Source of the DNA: Gp1-AA133 sp963850425
GTDB lineage: Bacteria; Acidobacteriota; Terriglobia; Terriglobales; Acidobacteriaceae
Assembly (NCBI GenBank): GCA_963850425.1
Contig: CAWKLF010000005.1
Coordinates: 186,001-250,000 of the forward strand
Reading direction: 5' to 3'
DNA length: 64,000 nt
The position numbers were made by a program, and so were the translations under genes. Of this stretch, positions 44,170 through 52,493 are shown one piece after another; within the stretch, counting starts at the first letter, position 1, and every line of letters begins with the position of its first letter. The notes under the pieces are model-generated. The model had not been told where the DNA came from. It did no database searches and saw only the letters and a program-made list of their open reading frames with translations.

Positions 44170-44736
44170 ATGAATTTCTCTCTGCGCAAAGCAGTCCATG
44201 CTGACACCCCCGTGCTTAAGGAACTGATCGAGGCCTCCGTTCGCGGACTGCAAGCAGAAGACTATTCTCCATCGCAGATCGAGAGCGCTTTGGCGACGGT
44301 CTACGGGGTGGACAGCCAGTTGATCGCCGACGGCACCTACTTCGTGGTGGAAGCAGGCGAGGGCAAAATCGTTGCCTGTGGCGGCTGGAGCAAGCGCAAG
44401 ACGCTTTATGGAGGGGATCGGTGGACCGCCCGCGAGGACACCCTGCTCGATCCTCAAAAAGATGCGGCCAAGATTCGCGCGTTCTTCGTTCATCCCGCCT
44501 GGGTGCGCCGTGGCATTGGAACTATGCTGCTCGACGCTTGTGAACAGGCGGCCCTTGCGGCAGGCTTTCATCGGTTCGAGATGGGCGCTACCCTGAGCGG
44601 CGTCCCCCTCTACAAAGCGCGAGGTTACGCGGCGCTTGAAAATCTTGGCGTCCCACTAGCCAACGGCGAATCCCTAGCCATCGTGCGCATGGAAAAGCAG
44701 GTTTCCGGGGCCCGGCACGTTCGTGCCCCCGAATAG
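44170..44736 (+). CDS. GNAT family N-acetyltransferase
   Basis: 188 residues. MNFSLRKAVHADTPVLKELIEAS is a typical start. The acetyl-CoA site is IRAFFVHPAWVRRGIGTMLLDACEQAALAAGF (RxxGxG). PLYKARGYAALENLGVPL is the C-terminal strand. An in-frame extension upstream to 44032 is not supported. A terminator follows at 44818. Confidence 0.88.
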   Translation: MNFSLRKAVHADTPVLKELIEASVRGLQAEDYSPSQIESALATVYGVDSQLIADGTYFVVEAGEGKIVACGGWSKRKTLYGGDRWTAREDTLLDPQKDAAKIRAFFVHPAWVRRGIGTMLLDACEQAALAAGFHRFEMGATLSGVPLYKARGYAALENLGVPLANGESLAIVRMEKQVSGARHVRAPE

Positions 44737-44817
44737 CACGCCGGTGCCATTCCCAGATTTCCCCCTGAGTTTTATCTTGTCCTTGAGCAGTACTCGGGGG
44801 AGGGCTGTTCAACCGAG

Positions 44818-44857
44818 CGTCCCAAGACTCTAACCAGAGTTTGGGGCGTTTTGTTTT
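44818..44857 (+). terminator. Rho-independent terminator of the GNAT gene
   Basis: A stem CGTCCCAA-gACTCT/AGAGT-TTGGGGCG with a four-base loop (AACC) and one bulge is followed directly by TTTTGTTTT. It lies 82 bases after the stop. The opposite-strand gene ends at 44998. Confidence 0.8.
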
Positions 44858-44938
44858 GCACCCGATTCTTGGTCCGACTATTGCCCAAGGCTCTTGCCTC
44901 ACCTTTTGCGCCCACCAACTCACCGTTCCCTAGAGTCG

Positions 44939-44963
44939 TCATCCTGAGCGAAGCGAAGGACCT
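44939..44963. repeat. Short intergenic repeat CATCCTGAGCGAAGCGAAGG
   Basis: The 25-base stretch at 44939-44963 matches 62503-62527 with one difference (AGCGAAGCGA against AGCGCAGCGA). Both follow a GTC and lie between genes. Confidence 0.7.
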
Positions 44964-44997
44964 GCTTTTTGGCGCACATAGGCCACCCATTCTTCTA

Positions 44998-46038
44998 TCA
45001 AAACCCAAGACTGCTAAGCCCGCACCTCGACCAGCCCCGATATCCGCGCAAAGGATCCGACAACCCCCGCATCACCTTCTCAAAGGCCGCGAAATCCAGC
45101 GATTGCGGTCCATCCGAAAGGGCCCGTTCTGGACACGGGTGAACTTCGATAATCAGTCCATCTGCTCCGACGGCTACGGCGGCCCGCGACATGGCCGCGA
45201 TCAAGCTTTGTTTGCCCGTTCCATGCGACGGGTCGGCGATCACCGGCAGGTGCGATAGGTCTCTTGCCAAAGCGACCGCCGCCAGATCCATCGTGTTGCG
45301 CATCTCCGTCTCGAAAGTCTTGATACCGCGCTCGCAGAGGACCACATCTTTGTTTCCGCCGGCTAGCAGATATTCCGCCGCCAGCAACCACTCCTTCACG
45401 GTCGCCGATGGGCCTCGCTTCAACAGGATCGGCTTTCGCACGGTTGCCAGTTTGCGCAGCAAGGCGAAGTTCTGCATGTTACGTGCGCCCACCTGCAGCA
45501 TGTCGGCGTACTCGCAGATCAATTCGACGTCCTCGGTACTCATCACCTCGGTGACCACAGGCAAGCCGGTTTCCTCGCTGGCCTCCCGCAATATCTTGAG
45601 CGCTTCTTCCCCCAGTCCCTGAAAGTCGTAGGGAGAGGTACGCGGCTTGTAGGCTCCTCCCCGCAACAGGCTCGCCCCGGCCTTTTTGACAGCATGGGCC
45701 GTGGACAGGAGTTGTTCGCGCGACTCCACCGAACAAGGCCCGGCGATCACGACCACATCCTCACCGCCGATCGGGACTCCACCCACACTCACCACCGAGC
45801 GTTGCGGTTTGACCTGGCGGCTGACCAGCTTGAAGGGCTGGGCAATCGCAACGACGTTGTCGACTCCGGGAGCGACCTGGAGGGCTTCGATCTCGTGCCG
45901 GCGGCCGCTGCCCACGGCCGCGACAATGGTGCGTTCCGTGCCGCGGGTTACGTGCGGCTGGTAGCCCGCTTCGCGGATGCGGTCAATGATGTGGTTGATC
46001 TGCTCCTCGGTAGCTCCGTCAGACATATTGACGATCAT
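44998..46038 (-). CDS. aroF: 3-deoxy-7-phosphoheptulonate synthase (class I beta)
   Basis: 346 residues. First enzyme of aromatic amino acid biosynthesis, condensing PEP and erythrose-4-phosphate. An N-terminal ferredoxin-like/ACT-type part (MIVNMSDGATEEQINHIIDRI) is joined to the DAHP synthase barrel: VIAGPCSVES, RGGAYKPRTSPYDFQG, LKRGPSATVKEWLLAAEY, VLCERGIKTFET, VIADPSHGTG and GADGLIIEVHPCPERALSDGPQSL. The architecture is that of B. subtilis/Thermotoga-type enzymes. ATG 46038 is preceded by AAGGGGGG. A terminator and a leader peptide lie just upstream, so expression is probably controlled by attenuation. Confidence 0.95.
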   Translation of the reverse strand: MIVNMSDGATEEQINHIIDRIREAGYQPHVTRGTERTIVAAVGSGRRHEIEALQVAPGVDNVVAIAQPFKLVSRQVKPQRSVVSVGGVPIGGEDVVVIAGPCSVESREQLLSTAHAVKKAGASLLRGGAYKPRTSPYDFQGLGEEALKILREASEETGLPVVTEVMSTEDVELICEYADMLQVGARNMQNFALLRKLATVRKPILLKRGPSATVKEWLLAAEYLLAGGNKDVVLCERGIKTFETEMRNTMDLAAVALARDLSHLPVIADPSHGTGKQSLIAAMSRAAVAVGADGLIIEVHPCPERALSDGPQSLDFAAFEKVMRGLSDPLRGYRGWSRCGLSSLGF

Positions 46039-46060
46039 GCGATTGGCCCCCCTTGGCCGG

Positions 46061-46097
46061 AAAAAACAAAGGCCGCGATTCTTGAGAATCGCGGCCT
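46061..46097 (-). terminator. Attenuator terminator upstream of aroF
   Basis: On the minus strand AGGCCGCGATT (46097-46087) and AATCGCGGCCT (46080-46070) form a perfect 11-bp stem with a six-base loop, followed by TTGTTTTTT. It lies between the leader peptide stop (46122) and the aroF ATG (46038), so termination here would block aroF. An upstream AGAATC (about 46117-46112) can pair with GATTCT of the stem, and CGGC-TCGG inside the leader with CCGA-G-GCCG of the 5' arm, giving possible antiterminators. Confidence 0.85.
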
Positions 46098-46121
46098 CGG
46101 AACTTTTGAGATTCTAGGTGA

Positions 46122-46217
46122 CTATTGCCGATACGCTTCACCTACAAACTCCGCCCGAGCCGCCACTCTCGTAAACCAGTAGCGGGTAAACGCGAAGAAG
46201 TAGGTAAATCGTGTCAT
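46122..46217 (-). CDS. aroF leader peptide, aromatic-rich (31 residues)
   Basis: A short frame from ATG 46217 to TAG 46122. It starts MTRFTYFFAFTRYWF and ends AEFVGEAYRQ. Eight of the first 15 residues and 10 of 31 overall are Phe, Tyr or Trp (six F, three Y, one W). This is the composition of attenuation leaders such as PheL. Stalling at Phe/Tyr codons would favour the antiterminator and let aroF be transcribed. No ribosome binding site is visible; the promoter places the transcript start at or next to the ATG. Confidence 0.8.
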   Translation of the reverse strand: MTRFTYFFAFTRYWFTRVAARAEFVGEAYRQ

Positions 46218-46225
46218 CGGCTTGG

Positions 46226-46254
46226 ATGTTAACTGGTCACCGGTGCTCCGTCAA
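46226..46254 (-). promoter_or_regulatory. Promoter of the aroF leader
   Basis: On the minus strand TTGACG (46254-46249) and TAACAT (46231-46226) are spaced by 17 bases. Eight bases follow the -10 before the ATG at 46217, so the transcript would start at about the first codon. Confidence 0.6.
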
Positions 46255-46318
46255 CCCCAACCGGAGCACACCTGCAGCCCTTTGGCGGCAGGACCTCATT
46301 CAGACGCTTCCATCTGTC

Positions 46319-46483
46319 CTACTGAATCGAACTCGCAGCCTGTGAAAACGCATTGTTTGCGTTGGATCCAATTAACCGCACGGTACCGACTACCAGAACC
46401 AGAATCACCGCCAACATAACGGCGTACTCGGCAATATCCTGACCTGAATCGTCGTACCACAACTTACGAAGGATCTGCGACAT
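46319..46483 (-). CDS. flp: Flp-family type IVb pilin
   Basis: 54 residues. MSQILRKLWYDDSGQDIAEYAVMLAVILVLVV is the Flp pilin pattern: a short leader ending in G, then Q/D-x-x-E5-Y and a hydrophobic helix. The prepilin peptidase would cut after the Gly of DDSG. A strong AGGAGG lies seven bases before ATG 46483; a longer frame exists but lacks one. The tad secretion genes are not in the window. It stands alone. Confidence 0.88.
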   Translation of the reverse strand: MSQILRKLWYDDSGQDIAEYAVMLAVILVLVVGTVRLIGSNANNAFSQAASSIQ

Positions 46484-46653
46484 ACCTTGCCTCCTGCTGG
46501 GCCATTCTCGCGTAACAGGTTTCAAATTGGTTACCTATCATGCCCACTCATCTTCAAGAAGTCAAATGGGGAAAATGCCTTTCGATTGAGGGATTTAGCG
46601 GGCGCAACAATTCCCAAATTGGGCAAATCCGGAAAAGGCATCGGGTGAATCCC

Positions 46654-48162
46654 TTAACGGGGCTCAGCCGGCAAGCGCGACTCGTTGACCTGGGTGGGAG
46701 GCGCTTCTCTCTGGACCAGTTGTTTTCCTGATTCTTGAACAAACCTCAAGACGCGATCGGGAAGAATTCCTAGATAAATAGTCGCCGTGAGGGTGACCCC
46801 AATTGCCAAGCCTAGCGTATAGGACACGGGACGTAAGGGAATGTCCACCTGAGGATCGCGCATGTACATGACAACGATCAACCGCAAGTAGTAGTACGCG
46901 CCGATGGCGCTGTTGATGACACCGATGATGGTCAGCCACACGAGCCCGGATTGCAGCGAGGCGCTGAAAACATAAAACTTCGCAAAAAAGCCGCCGGTGA
47001 CGGGAATTCCGATCAGCGAAATCAAGAAGACTCCCAACGCCCCTGCCAAGATCGGCGATTTTCTTCCCAGTCCGGCGTAGTCCGTCAGGGTTACGTAGCG
47101 CTCGCCGGCATTTGCGAAGTGGCTGACCACCGCAAACGCCCCGGCGTTCATGGCCGCATAAGCCGCCGTGTAGAACATAACGGCGGGGGCGCCCAGTTCG
47201 GGCCTCGCCGCGAACGCGACCAGGATGTAGCCGGCGTGCGCAATTGAGGAGTAAGCCAACAGCCGTTTGACGTTGTCCTGCACCAGGGCGGCAACATTTC
47301 CCAGCGTCATGGAAAGTGCGGCCGAGATCCATACCAGCCATAAGCGACCCGGGGCATTCGTCTCGAACAGTACTCGCAGCAAGACAGCAAAAGCCGCCGC
47401 CTTGGGGGCGGTCGACATGAACCCTACTACCGGTGCAGGCGCGCCTTCGTACACATCGGGGGTCCAGACATGAAATGGGGCTGAGGCCACCTTGAACCCG
47501 AGTCCAATGAACATCAGCGCCACCGCGACGTAGGCCAGCAGCGGCACGTTGCCGGAATTCAGTGCAGCACTGATCACGTCGATGTTCGTCGAGCCGGTGG
47601 CCCCGAACATCATGGCCACGCCGTACAAGAAAAATGCGGTCGCGAACGAGCCGAGCAGGAAATATTTCAGCGAAGCCTCGCTGCTGATGGCGGATCGCCT
47701 TCGGAATCCCGCAAGAATGTAAGTGGAGATGGATGAAATCTCGAGCGCAATAAAGATGAGTACCAGCTCAACCGCGGAGGACATCAGGCACATGCCGACC
47801 AGGCCGAACAAGATCAGGCCGTAGTACTCGCCCGCCCGGATATTCTGTACCGCCATATACTCGTAAGAGGTGAGGATCAAAACAATCCCGATCGCGATCA
47901 CGAGCACGTGAAAGAAGACGCTGAATCCGTCCACCCGCACCATGCTCCAGAACGCAAGGCCGGGATCGTGCGCCATGAACCAGGTTGACAGCAGCGCGCT
48001 CCCAGTGCCGATCAGGCCGAGGACGCCCAGCGTCTTCTGGGTTTTCTCCTCGTCCATTAACGGATCGAGCACCATGATGAGCATGCCGAAAAGTGAGAGC
48101 ACGATCTCCGGCAGAATGCGGACGTAATCGGAGCCGACGGGTAATACTTGCGTGGGGTTCAC
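46654..48162 (-). CDS. nuoN: NADH-quinone oxidoreductase subunit N
   Basis: 502 residues, an antiporter-like proton-pumping subunit of complex I with about 14 helices. LLAYSSIAHAGYILVAF is the conserved Lys-helix motif and KVASAPFHVWTPDVYEGAPAPVVGFMSTAPKAAAF the other core segment. The start is GTG 48162, overlapping the nuoM stop as GTGA; a longer frame is a shadow of nuoM. Last gene of the operon. Confidence 0.95.
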   Translation of the reverse strand: MNPTQVLPVGSDYVRILPEIVLSLFGMLIMVLDPLMDEEKTQKTLGVLGLIGTGSALLSTWFMAHDPGLAFWSMVRVDGFSVFFHVLVIAIGIVLILTSYEYMAVQNIRAGEYYGLILFGLVGMCLMSSAVELVLIFIALEISSISTYILAGFRRRSAISSEASLKYFLLGSFATAFFLYGVAMMFGATGSTNIDVISAALNSGNVPLLAYVAVALMFIGLGFKVASAPFHVWTPDVYEGAPAPVVGFMSTAPKAAAFAVLLRVLFETNAPGRLWLVWISAALSMTLGNVAALVQDNVKRLLAYSSIAHAGYILVAFAARPELGAPAVMFYTAAYAAMNAGAFAVVSHFANAGERYVTLTDYAGLGRKSPILAGALGVFLISLIGIPVTGGFFAKFYVFSASLQSGLVWLTIIGVINSAIGAYYYLRLIVVMYMRDPQVDIPLRPVSYTLGLAIGVTLTATIYLGILPDRVLRFVQESGKQLVQREAPPTQVNESRLPAEPR

Positions 48163-49677
48163 TGGCCCACCACCCGGCTCGCGAGCTGCGCGAAAGGCGT
48201 GAGCGCGTTCTGCACGGCTGGGTCGATTATGTTGAGCCAGAGCAGCGGAGCCACGCCCATCACCAGGGCTGCCACCGCCGTCGGCCAAAGAGCCAGCTGC
48301 TCGCGGCTCGACAGATCGGGTAGCGTGTTATTTTCCGTGTGCGTGACTTTGCCGAAGAAGACGCGCTGATACATCCATAGCAGGTAACACGAGCTCCAGA
48401 TCACGCCGGTAGCGCCAATGACGCCATACCAGGGATTCGCCTGAAACGCTCCGCTCAACACCAGAAATTCGCCCACAAAGCCGTTGAGCAGCGGCAATCC
48501 TACCGAGGCGAGCGTGACGAAGAGGAAGAAGGTCGCATACCTTGGCATGGGAGTCGCCAGGCCGCCCATGTCCGCGATCTCGTACGTGTGTTTGCGCTCG
48601 TAAATAATGCCCGCCAGCATGAAGAGGGCTCCGGTCGAGACGCCGTGCGCCAGCATGACGAACATGGCCCCATTCAGCCCGGCCTGGGTAAAACTGAAGA
48701 TGCCGAGCACAACAAATCCCAGATGGCTGACCGAAGAGTAGGCAATCACCTTTTTCAGGTTAGGTTGCACCATCGCGACCAGTGCGCCGTAGACGATTCC
48801 GATCAAGGCCAGCGTACAAATCCACGGTGCATTCTGGCGCGACTGTTCCGGAAAAAGTCCGAGGTTGAAACGCAGCAGGCCATAGGTCCCCATCTTGAGC
48901 AGAACGCCGGCCAGCAATACCGATCCGGCCGTCGGAGCTTCCACGTGAGCATCCGGCAGCCAGGTGTGGAAAGGGAACAGAGGCACTTTGACGGCAAAGG
49001 CGACAAAGAATCCCAGGAAGAGCCACGGGGCGGCCGTCGCAAACCCGGCCACCTGTCCGGAACGAATCGCGTTCTCGATGGTGACCAAATCGAAGCTTCC
49101 GACTTTTGCGTATAGCCACAACACGGCCGCCAGCATGAAAACCGAGGCGACCATCGTGTAAAGGAAGAACTTGACCGCCGCGTACACTTTGCGTCCGTGG
49201 CCATAGATTCCGATCAACAGCGCCATGGGGATCAGCGTGGATTCCCAGAAGAAATAGAAGAGGAACAGGTCGAGCGAGGTGAACACGCCGATCAACGCTG
49301 TCTCCAGCACCAGCAGCAGAATGAAAAATTCCTTGACCCGCTGCTGAATCGACTTCCATGAAATCAGCACGCACAGCGGGGTCAGGAACGTCGTCAACAG
49401 GACCAGCCACATCGAGATGCCGTCCACGCCCATGTGGTAGTGAATGTTTGGGGTAGAAATCCACGACCGGTCGATTTCGTACTGGAAGCCGGGCAACGAG
49501 CGGTGCACGTGCGCCACCAGATGCAAAGACGCGCCGAAGGTGAGCAGGGAAATGATCAGAGCGAAAATACGAATGTCGCGGTCGCGCCGCGGAATGATCA
49601 GGAGTAACAGGCCGCCAATCGCGCGGAGTGAACGTTACCAGGGTGAGGATGAGCGGGTCGAGAGCGCTGGTGTTCAT
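48159..49677 (-). CDS. nuoM: NADH-quinone oxidoreductase subunit M, frameshifted near the start
   Basis: An antiporter-like complex I subunit. ATG 49677 overlaps the nuoL stop (ATGA) and reads MNTSALDPLILTLVTFTP for 18 codons. The normal sequence then resumes one base out of frame at 49622 (AIGGLLLLIIPRRDRDIRIFAL) and runs to 48159, with LPDAHVEAPTAGSVLLAGVLLKMGTYG and KKVIAYSSVSHLGFVVLG intact. One extra base in CCGCGCG (about 49619-49626) explains it. Without repair no full protein is made; either a sequencing error or a recent mutation is possible. Confidence 0.9.
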
Positions 49678-51620
49678 CGCACCCCCATCCAGATCATGTA
49701 AGCGATGACCAGGGCGCCACCCGCGGCGACCCATCCCGCATAGGATCGCAGGTTGCCGGATTGCATGTGTCGCGCCGCGTCGGAGACGTGGCGCGCGCCA
49801 TCGGCGGTGTCGTTGACGGCGGCATCAATCACACCCTGATCCACGCCGTGCCACAGAATCCGCGTCGAGCCATCCACCAGCGGCTTCACAAACAGCGCGG
49901 CGTACAGTTCGTCGATGTAGTACTTGTGAACCACCGCCTGGTACAGTCCGCCCAGCGTGTCGGCAATTTTCTGCGGCAGCTCCGGACGCTTCAGGTAGAG
50001 CACGTAAGCGAGGTACCAGCCGAGAACCGCCGCACCCACGGAAATCGTCATCAGGGTCACTTCGGTGCTGCGGCTAAGGGCTTCGGGCGCCACGGTCGAT
50101 ACGCCCTCCCCAAACACCGGCGAGAGGAAGTGCTCGAAGCGGCCTCCGATTCCCACCCATCCGCCCACGACTGACAGGACCGCCAGGATCATGAGGGGCA
50201 CAAGCATCATCATCGGGCTTTCGTGAGGATCGCCGTGTCCGCCGTGCGCATGCGCATCCGTATGCCCATGGCTGGGCGCTTCGCGGCCGCGATAGTCGCC
50301 AAAGAACGTCATGTACCACAGCCGGAACATGTAGAACGAGGTGATGAACGCAGTCGTAACTCCGATGAACCAGTACGCGGGATTCGCCTCATACGCGCGT
50401 GCGAGTATTTCGTCCTTGCTGAAGAATCCTGCCAGCGGCGGAATGCCGGCGATCGCAAAGGTTGCCGCCGTCATGCAGATGAATGTCCAGGGAATGTACT
50501 GTTTCAGGCCGCCCATCTTCCGCATGTCCTGCTCGCCGCCTACGGCATGGATCACGGAGCCCGCCGCCAGAAACAACAGGCCTTTAAAGAACGCGTGGGT
50601 CATCAGGTGGAAAATTCCAGCAGAGTATGCCGCCACGCCGCAGGCCATGAACATGTAGCCCAGCTGCGAGATCGTGGAGTAGGCCAGCACCTTCTTGATA
50701 TCCGTCTGTGCGATGCCAATCGTCGCCGCGAACAGTGCAGTCAGCGTTCCGATAATGGCCACTACAGTCAGCGCATTCGGCGCGCGATCGAAAATCACGT
50801 GCGAGCGCGCCACCATATAAACGCCCGCCGTCACCATGGTGGCCGCATGGATCAGCGCGGAAACCGGCGTCGGACCCTCCATGGCGTCCGGCAACCAGAC
50901 ATACAAGGGAATCTGCGCGGACTTTCCCGCAGCGCCCAGCATCAGCAGCAACCCGATCGAAGTGAGGAGACCAAAGCCGGCGGTTTCAATCGGCAGCGGC
51001 GAGATGGCAGTAGAGAGCTCTCCGAAATTCAGCGATCCGAAATGCTTGATCAGCAGGAACAGGGCAATCAGGAAACCGAAATCGCCGATCCGGTTGACAA
51101 TGAACGCCTTTTTCCCGGCGGAGGCTGCCGAGTCTTTCGTGAACCAAAACCCAATCAGCAGGTACGACGCAAGGCCCACGCCCTCCCACCCGATAAACAT
51201 CTGCAGGTAGTTCCCGGCCAGCACCAGGGTGAGCATGAAGAACATGAAAAGGTTCAGGTAGGCGAAGAAGCGATAGAATCCGCCTTCCTCCCACATGTAG
51301 CCCACCGAATAGATGTGAATCAGGAAGCCGACCCCGGTCACCACCAGCAGCATGATGAGGGTGAGCTGGTCGAGATAAAACTCGAAGTTCACCATGAAAC
51401 TGCCGGAGCGAATCCAATGCGCCAATACTTCGCTATGCGGCAAATCGAGTGATGAGAAGCGCGCCGCAACGTACAGGACCATCAGGAAGGCCGCTCCGGA
51501 AAAGGCCAGCGCGACAGCGGAGACATTTTGCCGCGAAAACCGGCGCCCAAAGAGCCCGTTGATGGCCGCACCCAATAGTGGCAGCGCGGGAATCAGCCAT
51601 AGATGGAGGGAAGGCGTCAT
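49674..51620 (-). CDS. nuoL: NADH-quinone oxidoreductase subunit L
   Basis: 648 residues, the largest antiporter-like subunit of complex I. FIGWEGVGLASYLLIGFW, PLYVWLPDAMEGPTPVSALIHAATMVTAGVYM and KVLAYSTISQLGYMFMACG are intact. A His-rich loop (SHGHTDAHAHGGHGDPHE) lies at about residues 465-483. The long lateral C-terminal helix region is present. It overlaps nuoK and nuoM by four bases each. A long opposite-strand frame here is a shadow. Confidence 0.96.
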   Translation of the reverse strand: MTPSLHLWLIPALPLLGAAINGLFGRRFSRQNVSAVALAFSGAAFLMVLYVAARFSSLDLPHSEVLAHWIRSGSFMVNFEFYLDQLTLIMLLVVTGVGFLIHIYSVGYMWEEGGFYRFFAYLNLFMFFMLTLVLAGNYLQMFIGWEGVGLASYLLIGFWFTKDSAASAGKKAFIVNRIGDFGFLIALFLLIKHFGSLNFGELSTAISPLPIETAGFGLLTSIGLLLMLGAAGKSAQIPLYVWLPDAMEGPTPVSALIHAATMVTAGVYMVARSHVIFDRAPNALTVVAIIGTLTALFAATIGIAQTDIKKVLAYSTISQLGYMFMACGVAAYSAGIFHLMTHAFFKGLLFLAAGSVIHAVGGEQDMRKMGGLKQYIPWTFICMTAATFAIAGIPPLAGFFSKDEILARAYEANPAYWFIGVTTAFITSFYMFRLWYMTFFGDYRGREAPSHGHTDAHAHGGHGDPHESPMMMLVPLMILAVLSVVGGWVGIGGRFEHFLSPVFGEGVSTVAPEALSRSTEVTLMTISVGAAVLGWYLAYVLYLKRPELPQKIADTLGGLYQAVVHKYYIDELYAALFVKPLVDGSTRILWHGVDQGVIDAAVNDTADGARHVSDAARHMQSGNLRSYAGWVAAGGALVIAYMIWMGVR

Positions 51621-51919
51621 AGTTTAAGCAGGTTCACCTGGTCCACGTTCAAGGTCTCGCGCGTGCGGAACACGGCAATAATGATTGCCAATCCCACCGC
51701 TGTCTCCGCAGCTGCAACCACCATCACGAAAAAGACAAAGATCTGGCCGCTCAAGTGGTGCCATTGCGCGGCGAACGCCACAAATGAGAGATTCACGCCG
51801 TTGAGCATCAACTCAATCGACATAAAAATGGTGATGATATTGCGTTTGATCAGGAATCCGATTACACCGCAGGCGAACAAAATTCCGCTCAAGACGAGGT
51901 AGTAGGAGACAGGGACCAT
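51617..51919 (-). CDS. nuoK: NADH-quinone oxidoreductase subunit K
   Basis: 100 residues with three helices. SYYLVLSGILFACGVIGFLIKRN and FMSIELMLNGVNLSFVAFA carry the conserved membrane Glu residues of NuoK. It overlaps nuoL by four bases and touches nuoJ by one. Length and motifs are normal. Confidence 0.96.
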   Translation of the reverse strand: MVPVSYYLVLSGILFACGVIGFLIKRNIITIFMSIELMLNGVNLSFVAFAAQWHHLSGQIFVFFVMVVAAAETAVGLAIIIAVFRTRETLNVDQVNLLKL

Positions 51920-52443
51920 CAGCTCTCCTTTCCCTTGGCTGTGGGTGTCGCCTCCGGCTTGCTTGCCAGAAACACCGCGCCCAGAATTGCTATCAGCACC
52001 AGGATCGAAGTCACCTCGAAAGGAAGCAGGAACTCATGGAACAGCAGGCCGCCGATTGTCTTCGGATAGCCCGGCAGTGCACCCAGAGCCACGGCGTTCT
52101 CGCCCGAGCGCGTGATCAGCACCCAGGCCACCAGCAAACCGCCCGCGAGCACGCCCGGAACACCCAGCACGAGCGCCACGCGGCTTCCCTTGGTGAGTTC
52201 CTCTGCGCCCGCATTCAGAAGCATGATCACGAAAACGAACAACACCATGACGGCGCCAGCGTAAACGATCACCTGCACGGCGGCCACAAATTCCGCGCCC
52301 AGCAGCAGGTACTCGACCGCCAGTGACGCCATCACGACCACCAGAGAAAGCGCGCTGCCGATCGGATGCTTCTGAATGAGCAGGTTCACCGCCCCCGCCA
52401 CGCAGATCGCTCCGAAAACCAGAAATAGAACTAAGTGCAGCAT
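51919..52443 (-). CDS. nuoJ: NADH-quinone oxidoreductase subunit J
   Basis: 174 residues, five helices. AEFVAAVQVIVYAGAVMVLFVFVIMLLN is the family signature with the pi-bulge helix. In most operons nuoI precedes this gene; here nuoH does, after a 50-base gap filled by a heptad repeat. Confidence 0.95.
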   Translation of the reverse strand: MLHLVLFLVFGAICVAGAVNLLIQKHPIGSALSLVVVMASLAVEYLLLGAEFVAAVQVIVYAGAVMVLFVFVIMLLNAGAEELTKGSRVALVLGVPGVLAGGLLVAWVLITRSGENAVALGALPGYPKTIGGLLFHEFLLPFEVTSILVLIAILGAVFLASKPEATPTAKGKES

Positions 52444-52493
52444 GCGTTGTTCAAATCTGAAATCTAAAATCTACAATCTGGAATCTCACGACC
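52444..52493 (-). repeat. AGATTnn heptad array between nuoH and nuoJ
   Basis: On the minus strand the spacer holds five successive seven-base units beginning AGATT (AGATTCC, AGATTGT, AGATTTT, AGATTTC, AGATTTG). It stands where nuoI is normally found. Confidence 0.7.

Noticed and set aside
48760..49734. 324-codon frame overlapping nuoM
   Set aside because: Only its first 18 codons after the ATG at 49677 are NuoM; the rest is out of frame and reads as Arg/His-rich noise.
50223..51452. 409-codon ORF on the plus strand
   Set aside because: It is the antisense shadow of nuoL; Arg/His/Gln-rich composition is typical of such frames.
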